Source: Glaciecola punicea ACAM 611 (lineage in GTDB: Bacteria; Pseudomonadota; Gammaproteobacteria; Enterobacterales; Alteromonadaceae). From it: a stretch of DNA of 54,369 nt. The number at the start of each line of letters is the position of its first letter. Position 1 is the first letter of the stretch. Positions 7,731-17,161 of this stretch are shown in pieces. The notes under the pieces are model-generated. The model did not search any database, was not told the origin of the DNA, and worked only from the letters and a program-made list of their open reading frames with translations. Position numbers and translations under genes: made by a program. The stretch spans positions 1-54,369 of the forward strand of contig NZ_BAET01000018.1 of assembly GCF_000252165.1 (NCBI RefSeq), written 5' to 3'.

Positions 7731-9418
7731 AAGCTTTTGCAGACTTAGTCAACAACCTCTACTTCTTAAACAGTAACAATGCAAAATCAGAGTTATTGCT
7801 AGAATATTTAGCCACAGCCCCAAGCCCAGACCGAGGCTGGGCAATAGGCGCCATAGCAGGTACTTTACACTTTGAGTTTTTTAAACGCAAAACCGTAAAA
7901 GATATTATAGTAGAGCGGGTCGACCCAGCACTTTTTGCATTAAGCTACGATTATGTAGGCGAGATGAGCGAAACTGTCGCACATTTATGGTCAACCACCG
8001 CTGATGCCGAGGCCTTCGCAAAGCAAACAGCCTTAGGGGTACCTAGTTTGGATGAAGTAGTGACGCAATTCACACACTTACCCAAACCGTCTATAAAACC
8101 TTACCTTGTGAGCTTGCTCGATATAATGACGCCCACGCAGCGCTGGGCATTATTAAAACTAGGCACGCGGGGTTTGCGCATCGGCGTGTCGGCGCGCTTC
8201 ATGAAAAAAATATTGGCGCAACACGGGGCTAAACATAATCCCAGTATTACAGTGGAAGACGTAGAGCGAGTTTGGCACGGTGTACAACCGCCGTATAATG
8301 ATTTACTGGCATGGCTTGAAGGCAAGGCCGACATGCCCGACATTAGCAACAAGCTTACCTTCCAACCCGTTATGCTAGCACACCCAATTGACGAAGCCGC
8401 GCTTGCCCGTATTAGCCACGAAGAATGGCAAGCTGAATGGAAGTTTGATGGTATTCGCGCCCAGCTTGTCAGTAATCACACCGGAACCGCCTTATTTAGC
8501 CGCACAGGAGATGACATATCGGCTAGCTTTCCCGATTTAGTGAGCAGCGTTGAAGCCGCTAAGCTTGAAGGCCGCTTTGACGGTGAGCTTGTTGCTTTAT
8601 ATCCATCGGTATCTTCTGCTCCCACTGGCGATGCACCGCAAAATTACGCGCACATTGCTAGCTTCAATCAACTTCAAAAGCGTTTAAACAAAAAAAAGCC
8701 AACGAAAGCGCTGATGCAGTCTATCCCTGTGGGTCTTATAATCTATGACGCACTTCAAATTAAGCATGAAGATTTACGAGAGCAAGCCTTGTCGATAAGA
8801 TCGGCCAAAATCGCGAAGCTTTTTACTAAAGACCAAAAAATTGCAGGTGAAGAACGCGGGACTTGTCTAAATCTATTCCCTTCGGAGAAACTGCTATTTT
8901 CAAATCCAGACGATTTAACCGCCCTAAAAGTGCGTGCTAGCGCGCTGTCTAACGGCTATATCGAAGGTATTATGATTAAGCGTAAAGACACCGCTTATGT
9001 TGCCGGTAGGCCAAAAGGTCAATGGTACAAATTAAAGCGCGACCCGAAAGTGATAGATGCCGTGATCATGTATGCCCAGCGCGGCCACGGCAAGCGTTCT
9101 AGCTTTTATTCTGACTTTACCTTCGGCTGCTGGCAAGATGATGTACTGTTGCCTATTGGTAAAGCGTATTCAGGCTTTACCGATGAAGAACTTAAGAAGC
9201 TTGATACGTGGGTAAGACGCAATACCTTGGCCCGGTTTGGGCCGGTGAAAGAGGTAAAAAAAGAACTTGTTTTTGAAGTTGCGTTTGATGCAGTTGCGCC
9301 ATCGAACCGCCATAAATCTAAAGTGGCGCTTCGATTTCCAAGGATCCATAGGATAAGATGGGATAAATCTGCTGCTGAGGCAGATCAGCTATCCACGTTG
9401 ATTGATATGATTGAATAA
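7727..9418 (+). CDS. ATP-dependent DNA ligase (ligase-associated cassette)
   Basis: A 563-residue LigB/LigC-like ATP-dependent ligase that seals nicks through an enzyme-AMP intermediate. The N-terminal 210 residues form the ligase N domain. The nucleotidyl lysine is Lys239 in EWKFDGIRAQ, the EGIMIKRKD segment carries motif IV, and KLKRDPKVIDAV is motif V. The C-terminal OB fold ends with the ALRFPRIHRIRWDK motif, which is typical of this type. It is coupled to the exonuclease gene by a 4-bp overlap. It would act in repair beside the NAD-dependent replicative ligase, which is not in the window. Confidence 0.93.
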   Translation: MKAFADLVNNLYFLNSNNAKSELLLEYLATAPSPDRGWAIGAIAGTLHFEFFKRKTVKDIIVERVDPALFALSYDYVGEMSETVAHLWSTTADAEAFAKQTALGVPSLDEVVTQFTHLPKPSIKPYLVSLLDIMTPTQRWALLKLGTRGLRIGVSARFMKKILAQHGAKHNPSITVEDVERVWHGVQPPYNDLLAWLEGKADMPDISNKLTFQPVMLAHPIDEAALARISHEEWQAEWKFDGIRAQLVSNHTGTALFSRTGDDISASFPDLVSSVEAAKLEGRFDGELVALYPSVSSAPTGDAPQNYAHIASFNQLQKRLNKKKPTKALMQSIPVGLIIYDALQIKHEDLREQALSIRSAKIAKLFTKDQKIAGEERGTCLNLFPSEKLLFSNPDDLTALKVRASALSNGYIEGIMIKRKDTAYVAGRPKGQWYKLKRDPKVIDAVIMYAQRGHGKRSSFYSDFTFGCWQDDVLLPIGKAYSGFTDEELKKLDTWVRRNTLARFGPVKEVKKELVFEVAFDAVAPSNRHKSKVALRFPRIHRIRWDKSAAEADQLSTLIDMIE

Positions 9419-9518
9419 GGCTTCACCCGTGCCTAGTTTGCAGGTTGACAGGGCCACACTCCAAAAACCTTCACCCCTTTCGTGAGCCTAAGCCAAGGAA
9501 GTGAACAGCGTCAGTAAA

Positions 9519-10127
9519 TCACGCTCTTGCAGATGGCCGTTCATTCATTTTATCGTACCATCGGGTAAGATTAACTTGGCTGTCGCCTATACGGATGTCG
9601 ACTACTTTGCCAAAGTCTATAGCACAAAACGCGGTAATATCGGCGATACTAAAGCTTGTCCCAGCCATAAATTCGTTGTCAACAAGCCTTTTTTCAAGCA
9701 CATTCAAATATTTACTCGCACTAATACCCGACACTTTGCCAAATTCTGCTATTGGCGTCATGCGATCTTTAAAGTAGCCCGAGGTATGTTGAAAACACAT
9801 GCCAATTTGGTTAAACAAGCAAAGTTCTATTTGCCGCTGCCACATAGCAATAGTGGCCTTTTCAAGCGGCGTTGTGCCCATGAGAGGATTTTGCGGATGC
9901 AGTGCTTCAAAGTACAGACAAATTGCGTCACTTTCGCCTATGCAGGTACCGTCGTCTAATTCGAGCACGGGTATTTTACCGATAGGGTTTTTGGTGCGCA
10001 TTTCTGGCGACATGTTTTCGCCTTTAGCTAAGTCTACTTGGACGTATTCCATTTCTATGCCCTTTTCGGCTAAAAAAATTCTGACTCGGCGAGGAGTGGG
10101 TGCGGTTTTAGTATCATAAATTTTCAT
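9519..10127 (-). CDS. Glutathione S-transferase family protein
   Basis: A 202-residue soluble GST. The N-terminal thioredoxin-like domain shows TAPTPRRVRIFLAEKG, then NPIGKIPVLELDDG with the cis-proline, and the glutathione-binding GESDAICLY motif. The C-terminal half is the all-alpha domain with SIADITAF, the conserved N-capping box. It is likely to conjugate glutathione to electrophiles or to act as a thiol transferase; the substrate is unknown. It is convergent with the ligase gene and stands alone. Confidence 0.9.
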   Translation of the reverse strand: MKIYDTKTAPTPRRVRIFLAEKGIEMEYVQVDLAKGENMSPEMRTKNPIGKIPVLELDDGTCIGESDAICLYFEALHPQNPLMGTTPLEKATIAMWQRQIELCLFNQIGMCFQHTSGYFKDRMTPIAEFGKVSGISASKYLNVLEKRLVDNEFMAGTSFSIADITAFCAIDFGKVVDIRIGDSQVNLTRWYDKMNERPSARA

Positions 10128-10256
10128 GTAATCACCTTTATTCTTATTTTACCTTAGCCTACAGGTTTCTATTCATACATGCCAAGTGGCTTACTTTATA
10201 TACCTTCATTATATGTACTTATGCCTTGATGAACTTACTTTTAAAATACACAGTCA

Positions 10257-11063
10257 CTAATCTCGAATACTGCCAAGCTTTTCATAAATTTGCACGTAAT
10301 TCACTGCCACACTTTTGCTCAAACGCCAGCGTTTGGTAAACAAACTATAAGACATGCCTATTTCAGCGATCAGTTTTAGTCTTGATACTGAGCCCATACT
10401 GTTGAGCTCAAAAGGCGTTACAAAGAAATGCCAAGTGTGGGTACCTCTTGGCAAATAACGCATAATATATTCAGCCCCAACAATACCCACTACAAAAGAT
10501 TTAATGGTGCGATTAAGCGTTGCCATTATAACGCAGCCACCAGCCTTGCAAAGTTTGCTACAGTGCGACACTAATTCTTTTTGATTAGGCACATGCTCTA
10601 TAACTTCAGCGTTTATCACCACATCAAAAGGGCTTTCATTACTTTCAATAAAATTTTGCGTATGTTCATGAATGTAATTGATCTTAAGTTTAGACATTAA
10701 GGCATGGCGCTTTGCCACTTCAATGCTCATTTCGCTCACATCTAGACCTGTAACCTCTGCGCCAGCTTGTGCAAGCGGCTCGCATACTAAGCCTCCGCCG
10801 CAGCCAACGTCTAAAATTCGTAAACCTTTTAAAGGTTTCTCAGCGTTTATGTCTAGCTTGTAAAAGTCACATATTTGCGCAATAAAGTATTCAACCCGCG
10901 CCCGGTTAAACTCTAAAGCGGTTTTGTACTTGCCATTTGGATCCCACCAATTTTCGGCTAGCGCATCGAACTTTGCAATCTCCTGCGAACTAAAGTTTAA
11001 GGCAATATCTTCCCCAGATGCCGCACCTTTTTTTAATGGCGTAAGTTTACTTTTATCTAACAT
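10257..11063 (-). CDS. ubiG: UbiG-like 3-demethylubiquinol O-methyltransferase
   Basis: A 268-residue class I SAM methyltransferase. The SAM-binding motif is ILDVGCGGGLVCEPLA, preceded by the family signature KFDALAENWWDPNGKYK and followed by INAEVIEHVPN and LNRTIKS. UbiG performs both O-methylations in ubiquinone synthesis at the inner membrane. Some details are unusual for a gammaproteobacterial UbiG. The protein has a 20-residue N-terminal extension, the wording DPNGKYK and NRTIKSF looks alphaproteobacterial, and the C-terminal motif usually reading DVNYM reads AVNYV. It may therefore be a second, transferred copy. It is monocistronic. Confidence 0.75.
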   Translation of the reverse strand: MLDKSKLTPLKKGAASGEDIALNFSSQEIAKFDALAENWWDPNGKYKTALEFNRARVEYFIAQICDFYKLDINAEKPLKGLRILDVGCGGGLVCEPLAQAGAEVTGLDVSEMSIEVAKRHALMSKLKINYIHEHTQNFIESNESPFDVVINAEVIEHVPNQKELVSHCSKLCKAGGCVIMATLNRTIKSFVVGIVGAEYIMRYLPRGTHTWHFFVTPFELNSMGSVSRLKLIAEIGMSYSLFTKRWRLSKSVAVNYVQIYEKLGSIRD

Positions 11064-11193
11064 TGTTAATTCACTAATCTCAATTTAATTATGGATAAGA
11101 ATAAGTACTTGTTAATTCATTAAACATCAGTACCATTATGATGCACAATAATAATATTGTTATGCTAGCGATAGTCTCACTATAAGGAATAAT

Positions 11194-11556
11194 ATGGCCA
11201 ATCAATATAATGTATTAGGTACTCGTCTGCAGTTGTGCTGTAGTAACACCGGCTTCACCCGTGAAGGTTTCTGCTATGTACCTGAATCTGACGCCGGCAA
11301 CCATAGTGTTTGCGCCATCATGACCGACGAATTTTTGCGATTTTCCAAATCTCAAGGCAACGACTTAATAACACCTAATCCTGGATACGAATTTCCTGGT
11401 TTAAAAGCCGGTGACAAATGGTGCCTTTGCGCTATTCGCTGGTATCACGCTTCCTCGGCGAAAGTGGCACCCCCGGTTGTGCTTGAGGCGACCAATAAAA
11501 AAGCCTTGGAAGTAGTTTCTTTAGACACCCTAAAACAACACGAATATAAGGCCTAA
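11194..11556 (+). CDS. DUF2237 family protein
   Basis: A 120-residue protein matching the conserved DUF2237 pattern: NVLGTRLQLCC near the start, TGFTREGFCY, CAIMTDEFLRFS, GNDLITP, FPGLKAGDKWCLCAIRW and a C-terminal LEATNKKALEVVSL stretch. Several cysteines are conserved, but no catalytic role is established. A ribosome-binding site (AAGGAA) precedes the ATG. It is convergent with the DUF4112 gene with only 1 bp between the stops. Confidence 0.88.
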   Translation: MANQYNVLGTRLQLCCSNTGFTREGFCYVPESDAGNHSVCAIMTDEFLRFSKSQGNDLITPNPGYEFPGLKAGDKWCLCAIRWYHASSAKVAPPVVLEATNKKALEVVSLDTLKQHEYKA

Positions 11557-11557
11557 G

Positions 11558-12028
11558 CTAGACATCCTGCTTATCGTGCTCTTTTTGCCAAGCGTCTAAC
11601 TCACGTTTGGCCAGCGCGTCTATCTGTACTTTATTTTGCGACACCCACCATGTTTCCATTATTCTGACGTTTTTTTGGTTAGCTTTAAAGAACATATCGA
11701 CTATGTCACCCAATATTGGTACAAAACCCAAGCCGTAATCGAAGATCGCATTGCGTATCATTTTGTACTTCAGCGGATTAGGTAGGCCCATTTTATGGCC
11801 TAAATGCACAATTCTCATGGAAGCTGCCAACATAACTGTATCACCAACAACAGGAATGAGACCAACCAAAAAATCGAGACCTACTCTAAATTTAATAAAC
11901 GGCAGCTTAACCGCAGTATCAAGCAAATTGCCTAAGGACTGTGCTTTCAATAACTCAGAGGGCGCCTTGAAGTTCTCATCAATTTCTACACCCTGTGATA
12001 TATTAGCCAGCCCTTCTTTTTCATTCAT
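11558..12028 (-). CDS. DUF4112 membrane-associated protein
   Basis: A 156-residue protein with the DUF4112 signature: FRVGLDFLVGLIPVVGDTV and a second related hydrophobic segment, DYGLGFVPILGDIVDMF. The two GxxPxxGD repeats are probably re-entrant or short membrane helices. The C-terminal portion is charged and cytoplasmic. The start overlaps the hemH stop by 4 bp, so it is the second gene of a hemH operon. Function unknown. Confidence 0.88.
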   Translation of the reverse strand: MNEKEGLANISQGVEIDENFKAPSELLKAQSLGNLLDTAVKLPFIKFRVGLDFLVGLIPVVGDTVMLAASMRIVHLGHKMGLPNPLKYKMIRNAIFDYGLGFVPILGDIVDMFFKANQKNVRIMETWWVSQNKVQIDALAKRELDAWQKEHDKQDV

Positions 12029-13113
12029 CTTTCAGCGCCCAATTGTTTTGCACGCAGGCCTCTTTGCTCAAACTCGTCTTCAACATGCTGTGGCTGCCAT
12101 CCCTGCATATTGTTTTGTAGAAGTTCAAACAGCATATCAAGGTGAGCGTCGTCGCTGTTTAAAGAAGCAATATATTCGTAGCGCTCACCACCATTTTCTT
12201 CAAAATACTCGCGGTTTTCCTCACCAATCTCTTCTATCGTTTCTAGGCAGTCGGACGAAAAGCCTGGACATATTACCTGCAACGACTTTACCCCTTGGCT
12301 CGGTAAAGCTTTCATAGTGTCGTCGGTGTAAGGCTTTAGCCATTCATCAATACCCACTCTTGATTGAAAACTTGTCATGTATTCGTCAGGGCCTAAACCT
12401 AGCAAGTCTGTTACCAAGCGCGTCGTTTTGTAGCATTGACAGTGATAAGGGTCACCTTTTAATAGGTATTTTTTGGGAATGCCATGATATGAAAAAAGTA
12501 ACTTGTCTGCCCTGCCGTGCTTATCCCAGTGCGCCTTTATAGTGTCAGCTATGCATTTAATATAACCAGGGTTATCCACATATTGACTGATAAAGCGAAA
12601 GTCAGGTAACCATCGGCGCTTGAGAAAATCGTTTGCAATAGCGTCAAAGGTTGACCCGGTGGTTGAAGCGCAATACTGAGGATATAATGGTAAAACAACG
12701 ATTTTACGTGCGCCCGCATTAAGCAATGAGTCAATAGCGCTATCGATACTAGGTTGACCGTAGCGCATGGCATAATCGACTATGACCTTGTCACCCCATG
12801 TTTCGGCAAAACGGGTAGCTAGGCCCTTGGCCTGATTTTTAGTGTGCACTAGCAAAGGCGAGCCTTCATCACTCCACACCGTTTTGTAGGCCGCCGCAGA
12901 ACGCTTTGGTCTTGTGTTTAAAATTATGCCGTTTAATATAAACCACCAAATCGCTTTGGGTAGTTCTACCACCCGAGTATCTGACAAAAATTGTTTAAGA
13001 TAAGGTTTTACGGCTTGCTTCGTTGGCGCCTGAGGCGTGCCCAAGTTAGTAATAAGTACACCAATTTTGTCAGCTTGATTGTGCGTGAAGCCAGTCTGAG
13101 ACTTATATTTCAT
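12025..13113 (-). CDS. hemH: Ferrochelatase
   Basis: A 362-residue enzyme that inserts Fe2+ into protoporphyrin IX in the last step of protoheme synthesis. The family start GVLITNLGTPQAPT, the catalytic His210 in FSYHGIPKKYL, and the late SLQVICPGFSSDCLETIEEI segment are all present. The roughly 40-residue C-terminal extension after the family core is hydrophilic. It leads a two-gene minus-strand unit with the DUF4112 gene. hemE lies about 20 kb away, so heme genes are scattered. Confidence 0.96.
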   Translation of the reverse strand: MKYKSQTGFTHNQADKIGVLITNLGTPQAPTKQAVKPYLKQFLSDTRVVELPKAIWWFILNGIILNTRPKRSAAAYKTVWSDEGSPLLVHTKNQAKGLATRFAETWGDKVIVDYAMRYGQPSIDSAIDSLLNAGARKIVVLPLYPQYCASTTGSTFDAIANDFLKRRWLPDFRFISQYVDNPGYIKCIADTIKAHWDKHGRADKLLFSYHGIPKKYLLKGDPYHCQCYKTTRLVTDLLGLGPDEYMTSFQSRVGIDEWLKPYTDDTMKALPSQGVKSLQVICPGFSSDCLETIEEIGEENREYFEENGGERYEYIASLNSDDAHLDMLFELLQNNMQGWQPQHVEDEFEQRGLRAKQLGAER

Positions 13114-13184
13114 AGTTCAACTTTTTGTTTTATTTAAGATATTAATTTAGGTACGCAGGCTAAGCGGATTTAGACTGATTGAAT

Positions 13185-13227
13185 TACCGGCAATGCTTCA
13201 CAAAGCTGTGATAAAGCATTGCCGGTA
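13185..13227 (-). terminator. Long perfect hairpin after the abgT-like gene
   Basis: The arms TACCGGCAATGCTT (13185-13198) and AAGCATTGCCGGTA (13214-13227) are perfectly complementary. An inner CACA/TGTG stem is nested between them. It lies 23 bp beyond the transporter stop on the minus strand and before hemH. There is no long U tract on the minus side, so it may be an RNA-stabilising 3' hairpin or a weak terminator. Confidence 0.6.
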
Positions 13228-13249
13228 TAAAAACAATTTAATACACCGC

Positions 13250-14857
13250 TTAGGGCTTATAGAATGTAGGTGCACCTGGTCCTACCGGTAAGGCAAACAC
13301 AAATACCCATAGATAGAATAAAATTATCCAACCAACGGTGAATATCATAGTGTACGGCAGCATTGTTGCAATTAAGGTCCCAATACCTAAATCCTTTTTA
13401 TATTTCACGCCAATAGCGAGTATTAAGCCAAAGTAGCTCATCATAGGGGTAATAATATTAGTCACCGAGTCTCCTATTCTGTAGGCCGCTTGAATTACCT
13501 CTGGTGAGTAACCAACTAGCATCAGCATAGGCACAAAAATTGGTGCAGTTATTGCCCATTGCGCCGAAGCACTGCCAAGTGATAAGTTAACCAAACCACA
13601 CATTAAAATAAAGAGTACGAATACCTCAGGTCCATCAAACCCTGTGGCTTGTAAAAAAGCGGCACCTTTTACTGCTAATACTGTGCCTAAATTAGTCCAT
13701 TTAAAGAAAGCCACGAACTGAGCTGCAAAAAACACTAGCACTATGTACAAGCCCATTGAACTCATTGACTTAGACATCGCCTCTATTACATCTCGATCGT
13801 TTTTCATACTGCCCGTTATCTTGCCATACACAAAACCAGGTATTGCAAATGTGACAAATATATAAACAACAATACCTTTTAAAAATGGAGAACCTGCCAC
13901 CAGACCGGTCTGAGGGTTACGCAGCACGCCATCCGCAGGCACCACGGTTAGCGCTAAAAGACCTAATAAGGCCACAAATGTGACGCCGGCCCATTTCATG
14001 CCCTTTATTTCTAAGGCGGTTACTTTACCTATTTCTTGCTTGGCTAAATCGATTGTTGCTTCGCTAGGATCGTATTTACCTAAGCGCGGCTCTACTATTT
14101 TTTCAGTAACGAATGCGCCAAGGCCCGCAATTAAGAAGGTTGATACAATCATGAAATACCAATTCACTTCTGCGCTCACCAAGTATTCAGGATCGAGAAT
14201 TTGAGCAGCGCTCTGAGTAAAACCCGCAAGCAGTGGATCTACCGTACCAATGAATAAGTTAGCACTATAACCTGCCGATACGCCGGCAAAGGCGGCCGCT
14301 AAGCCTGCAATAGGATGGCGACCTAATGAATGAAAGATCATAGCAGCGAGCGGGATCATAACCACATAACCAAGCTCAGATGCAGTATTAGAAATTATCC
14401 CCGCAAAGACGATAACCAGCGTTACCATGCGCGGCGATGCGTTCATTACCATTGAACGCATAATAGTGCTTAATAAACCTGAATGCTCCGCTAACGACAC
14501 CCCAAGAAGCGCCACAAGGACTGTTCCTAGAGGTGCAAAGCCGGTGAAGTTAGTCACCAGGCCCGTTACAATTTGGCGCAGACCGTCGGCATTTAATAAA
14601 GAAATGACCTCTATTATACCATCGGCTTCACGACCACTTGCGCCTACTGGACGAGGATCCATTACGCTGACATCAAAGTAGCCAAGAATACCGCTGAGTA
14701 TCACAATAAAGACGGCTAACGAAGCAAACAAGGTAATGGGATGCGGAAGCAAGTTGCCTAGCCATTCTACGCTCGCTAGAAAACGAGAAAACCAGCCGTT
14801 TGCATTGTGCGTGTCTGCGCTATTAGGTGTATTTTTATTTGCATTGTTACTCGACAA
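13250..14857 (-). CDS. AbgT family transporter
   Basis: A 535-residue polytopic inner-membrane protein of the p-aminobenzoyl-glutamate (AbgT) transporter family. Recognisable parts are WFSRFLASVEWLGNLLPHPITLF at the N-terminus, GFAPLGTVLVALLGVSLAEHSGLL, the ASELGYVVMIPLAA helix, and the C-terminal SAQWAITAPIFVPMLM and YRIGDSVTNIITPMMSY hairpins. The substrate is uncertain: aminobenzoyl-glutamate import and sulfonamide export have both been described for the family. It sits where purA often follows hflC in relatives. It is bounded by hairpins on both sides, so it is probably monocistronic. Confidence 0.92.
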   Translation of the reverse strand: MSSNNANKNTPNSADTHNANGWFSRFLASVEWLGNLLPHPITLFASLAVFIVILSGILGYFDVSVMDPRPVGASGREADGIIEVISLLNADGLRQIVTGLVTNFTGFAPLGTVLVALLGVSLAEHSGLLSTIMRSMVMNASPRMVTLVIVFAGIISNTASELGYVVMIPLAAMIFHSLGRHPIAGLAAAFAGVSAGYSANLFIGTVDPLLAGFTQSAAQILDPEYLVSAEVNWYFMIVSTFLIAGLGAFVTEKIVEPRLGKYDPSEATIDLAKQEIGKVTALEIKGMKWAGVTFVALLGLLALTVVPADGVLRNPQTGLVAGSPFLKGIVVYIFVTFAIPGFVYGKITGSMKNDRDVIEAMSKSMSSMGLYIVLVFFAAQFVAFFKWTNLGTVLAVKGAAFLQATGFDGPEVFVLFILMCGLVNLSLGSASAQWAITAPIFVPMLMLVGYSPEVIQAAYRIGDSVTNIITPMMSYFGLILAIGVKYKKDLGIGTLIATMLPYTMIFTVGWIILFYLWVFVFALPVGPGAPTFYKP

Positions 14858-15040
14858 AACAACCTCTTTTATAATTTTTATGGTAAACGATTATATCTAA
14901 ACTAATCCACGTTAGATTTTTCAACATTTGTTTGCTACTAAACGGCTAAAGAATAACAAAAATAATTGTTTATTTCATTGCTTAATCTGCCTGCAAAGCC
15001 AATACAATTTAATACTCAAACAATTCACAGCAGTACAAAA

Positions 15041-15076
15041 AAAAATCCCACAGATTTTTAATTCTGTGGGATTTTT
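15041..15076 (-). terminator. Rho-independent terminator of the hfl operon
   Basis: A perfect 14-bp stem, AAAAATCCCACAGA (15041-15054) and TCTGTGGGATTTTT (15063-15076), has an 8-base loop. On the minus strand it is followed by a run of T (the A run at 15037-15045). It lies about 40 bp after the hflC stop and closes the long minus-strand block. Confidence 0.88.
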
Positions 15077-15115
15077 ATCAATCCTCTTGACCTGCTGTTA
15101 CGGTAGTAACACTCT

Positions 15116-16000
15116 TTATGGCTTACCTGAACTGTCGTTCAAGAATCGAAAGAAGTCACTGTTAGGCTCTATGACAAGCACGTCTTGCTTGCTGTTAAAG
15201 CTGTTACGATAAGCGTCCATGCTGCGCAAAAATGCGTAAAACTCTGGATTTTTATTATAGGTTTGTGCATATATATTAGCTGCTTGGGCATCACCTTCGC
15301 CACGAAGCTGTCGAGCATTACGCTGGGCATCAGCCAACATTACTTCAACTCGCGCATCTATATTCGCTTTTATAATTTCGCCCTGCTCTTTACCTTGTGA
15401 ACGATATTCTCTAGCCGCCGCTGCACGCTCGGCGCGCATACGGTTGAAGATTGAAATACTGATTTCTTCAGGTAAATTTATTTTCTTTACCCTAACGTCA
15501 ACAATTTTAATGCCTAACTCGTCAGAGCCTTCAGAAGCCTGTGACATAGCTGAATTCATTAATTCAGTACGTTCACCTGATACAATTTGCTGGATTGTAC
15601 GGGTACCAAACTCTGCACGCAGGCCGTTATTAACTCGCTGTTTAAGCAGCGCCTCAGCTTGCACTCTGTTGCCGCCTGTAGAAAGGAAGTACGTAGCAAA
15701 ATCTTCGATTCTCCATTTAACATACGAATCAACTATTAAGTCTTCTTTTTCACTCGTCACAAAGCGATCAGAGCCTTCATCAAGCGTCTGTATTCTGGCG
15801 TCAAGCGTTCTTACTTTGTCAAACACAGGGATTTTAAAATGTAAGCCTGGTTCACGCACTGCGGTAGTACCATCAGCTTCTTGCTGAACTTTACCAAAGG
15901 TTATCACTATTGCACGAGTACCTTCTTTAACTACAAATACTGAACTATAGCCAATAAGAAGTGCTAAAATTACTATAATTATGGATAAGTTTTTTACCAT
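15116..16000 (-). CDS. hflC: HflC, modulator of FtsH protease
   Basis: A 294-residue SPFH/prohibitin-family protein. One N-terminal membrane helix (residues about 5-25) is followed by the periplasmic band-7 domain (VVKEGTRAIVITFGKV) and a helical segment with EYRSQGKEQGEIIKA. HflC and HflK form a large complex around FtsH and restrain its proteolysis of membrane proteins. The gene abuts hflK without a gap and is the last gene before the terminator. Confidence 0.95.
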   Translation of the reverse strand: MVKNLSIIIVILALLIGYSSVFVVKEGTRAIVITFGKVQQEADGTTAVREPGLHFKIPVFDKVRTLDARIQTLDEGSDRFVTSEKEDLIVDSYVKWRIEDFATYFLSTGGNRVQAEALLKQRVNNGLRAEFGTRTIQQIVSGERTELMNSAMSQASEGSDELGIKIVDVRVKKINLPEEISISIFNRMRAERAAAAREYRSQGKEQGEIIKANIDARVEVMLADAQRNARQLRGEGDAQAANIYAQTYNKNPEFYAFLRSMDAYRNSFNSKQDVLVIEPNSDFFRFLNDSSGKP

Positions 16001-17161
16001 TTAATCTCTCCCCGAACGGTTGTTTATGCGACCGGTGTTAAGCATGGGGTCAGGGAGCTGATTATCAGAATCTGCCCCTTGATTACGCAAACCTTCCAAT
16101 GTGCCCATCGTGCCTGTTGCTGGCGCTTGGCCTTGTCTCTCCATTATCTTATCGAGGGGCAAGAACATCATATTGCCACCGCCTTCGGTGTCTATCATTA
16201 TTTTTGTAACGTTTGAATAAACACTCTCGAGCGTCTCTAAATAAAGCCGTTGGCGGGTCACCACCGGTGCAGCTTCATACTGTGGCAACAATTCCTCAAA
16301 GCGGGCAACTTCACCTTGGGATTCTAGTATCGCCCTTTCTTTGTAAGCTTGAGCTTCTTCGTTTAATCTGTTCACCGAGGCACGAGCACGTGGTTCGATT
16401 TCACGCGCATAGGCCTCGGCCTCACGAATAAAACGCTCTTCATCTTCTTGCGCTGCTATGGCGTCGTCAAAGGCTGCACGAACCTCATTTGGTGGACGCG
16501 CGTTAGTAAAGTTGAGGTCAACAATCGCAACACCCATCTGGTAAGGATCAATAATACCCTGAAGTTCTTCAAACACACGTTGGCGAGCAACTTCCTTACC
16601 AGCCGTTAACAACTCATCCATTCTAGAATGACCCACCACATAGCGAATTGCACTATCAAAAGCTTGAGACAAGCTCGTTTGTGGATTTTGCACAGCAAAC
16701 AACCACTGTTTGGGATCAACCACTCTATACTGCACTTCCATGTCCACAGTAACAACGTTTTCGTCTTCTGTTAGCATAGAGCCCGACGAACCCAAAGATA
16801 GGATTTCTTGAATGTTGACTGGGATTACATCGTCAATGAAGCGAAAGCGCCACTGCAAGCCTGGTGAAGCCAAAGAATGAAATTCACCGAAGCGAAGTAC
16901 TACACCACGCTCTGCTTCTTTAATAGTGTATATTCCGCTTAATGCATAAATCAACAGAGCAACTACTGCTATCAAGCCAATACTCTTTCCGCCTAAGCTA
17001 GGCCCTGTTGATGTTCCTCCGCCATCGCCATTACCCCCGCCTTTTCCGAATTTACCGAACAGGTTTTTAAGTACATCATCTATATCTGGTGGACCTTGCT
17101 CTTTGCCACCGCTTTTTTTCCAAGGGTCGTTTTTATTACCACCCGGCTCATTCCAAGCCAT
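16001..17161 (-). CDS. hflK: HflK, modulator of FtsH protease
   Basis: A 386-residue SPFH-family partner of HflC. It has a Gly/Lys-rich cytoplasmic N-terminus (MAWNEPGGNKNDPWK), a single membrane helix at about residues 58-76, the band-7 domain (KEAERGVVLRFGEFHS), a long coiled coil rich in Glu and Ala, and a proline/asparagine-rich tail. It is directly followed by hflC. A 134-bp gap to hflX may contain its own promoter; one TTTGTAAA octamer is present there at 17219-17226. Confidence 0.95.
   Translation of the reverse strand: MAWNEPGGNKNDPWKKSGGKEQGPPDIDDVLKNLFGKFGKGGGNGDGGGTSTGPSLGGKSIGLIAVVALLIYALSGIYTIKEAERGVVLRFGEFHSLASPGLQWRFRFIDDVIPVNIQEILSLGSSGSMLTEDENVVTVDMEVQYRVVDPKQWLFAVQNPQTSLSQAFDSAIRYVVGHSRMDELLTAGKEVARQRVFEELQGIIDPYQMGVAIVDLNFTNARPPNEVRAAFDDAIAAQEDEERFIREAEAYAREIEPRARASVNRLNEEAQAYKERAILESQGEVARFEELLPQYEAAPVVTRQRLYLETLESVYSNVTKIMIDTEGGGNMMFLPLDKIMERQGQAPATGTMGTLEGLRNQGADSDNQLPDPMLNTGRINNRSGRD

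Noticed and set aside
1331-9418. The ligase-associated cluster as an anti-phage defence island
   Set aside because: The components match the known DNA-damage response set, and no toxin, restriction or phage-sensing gene is present.
9501-9959. 152-residue plus-strand open frame opposite the GST gene
   Set aside because: It is fully antisense to a clear GST reading frame, with an unnatural composition rich in basic and aromatic residues.
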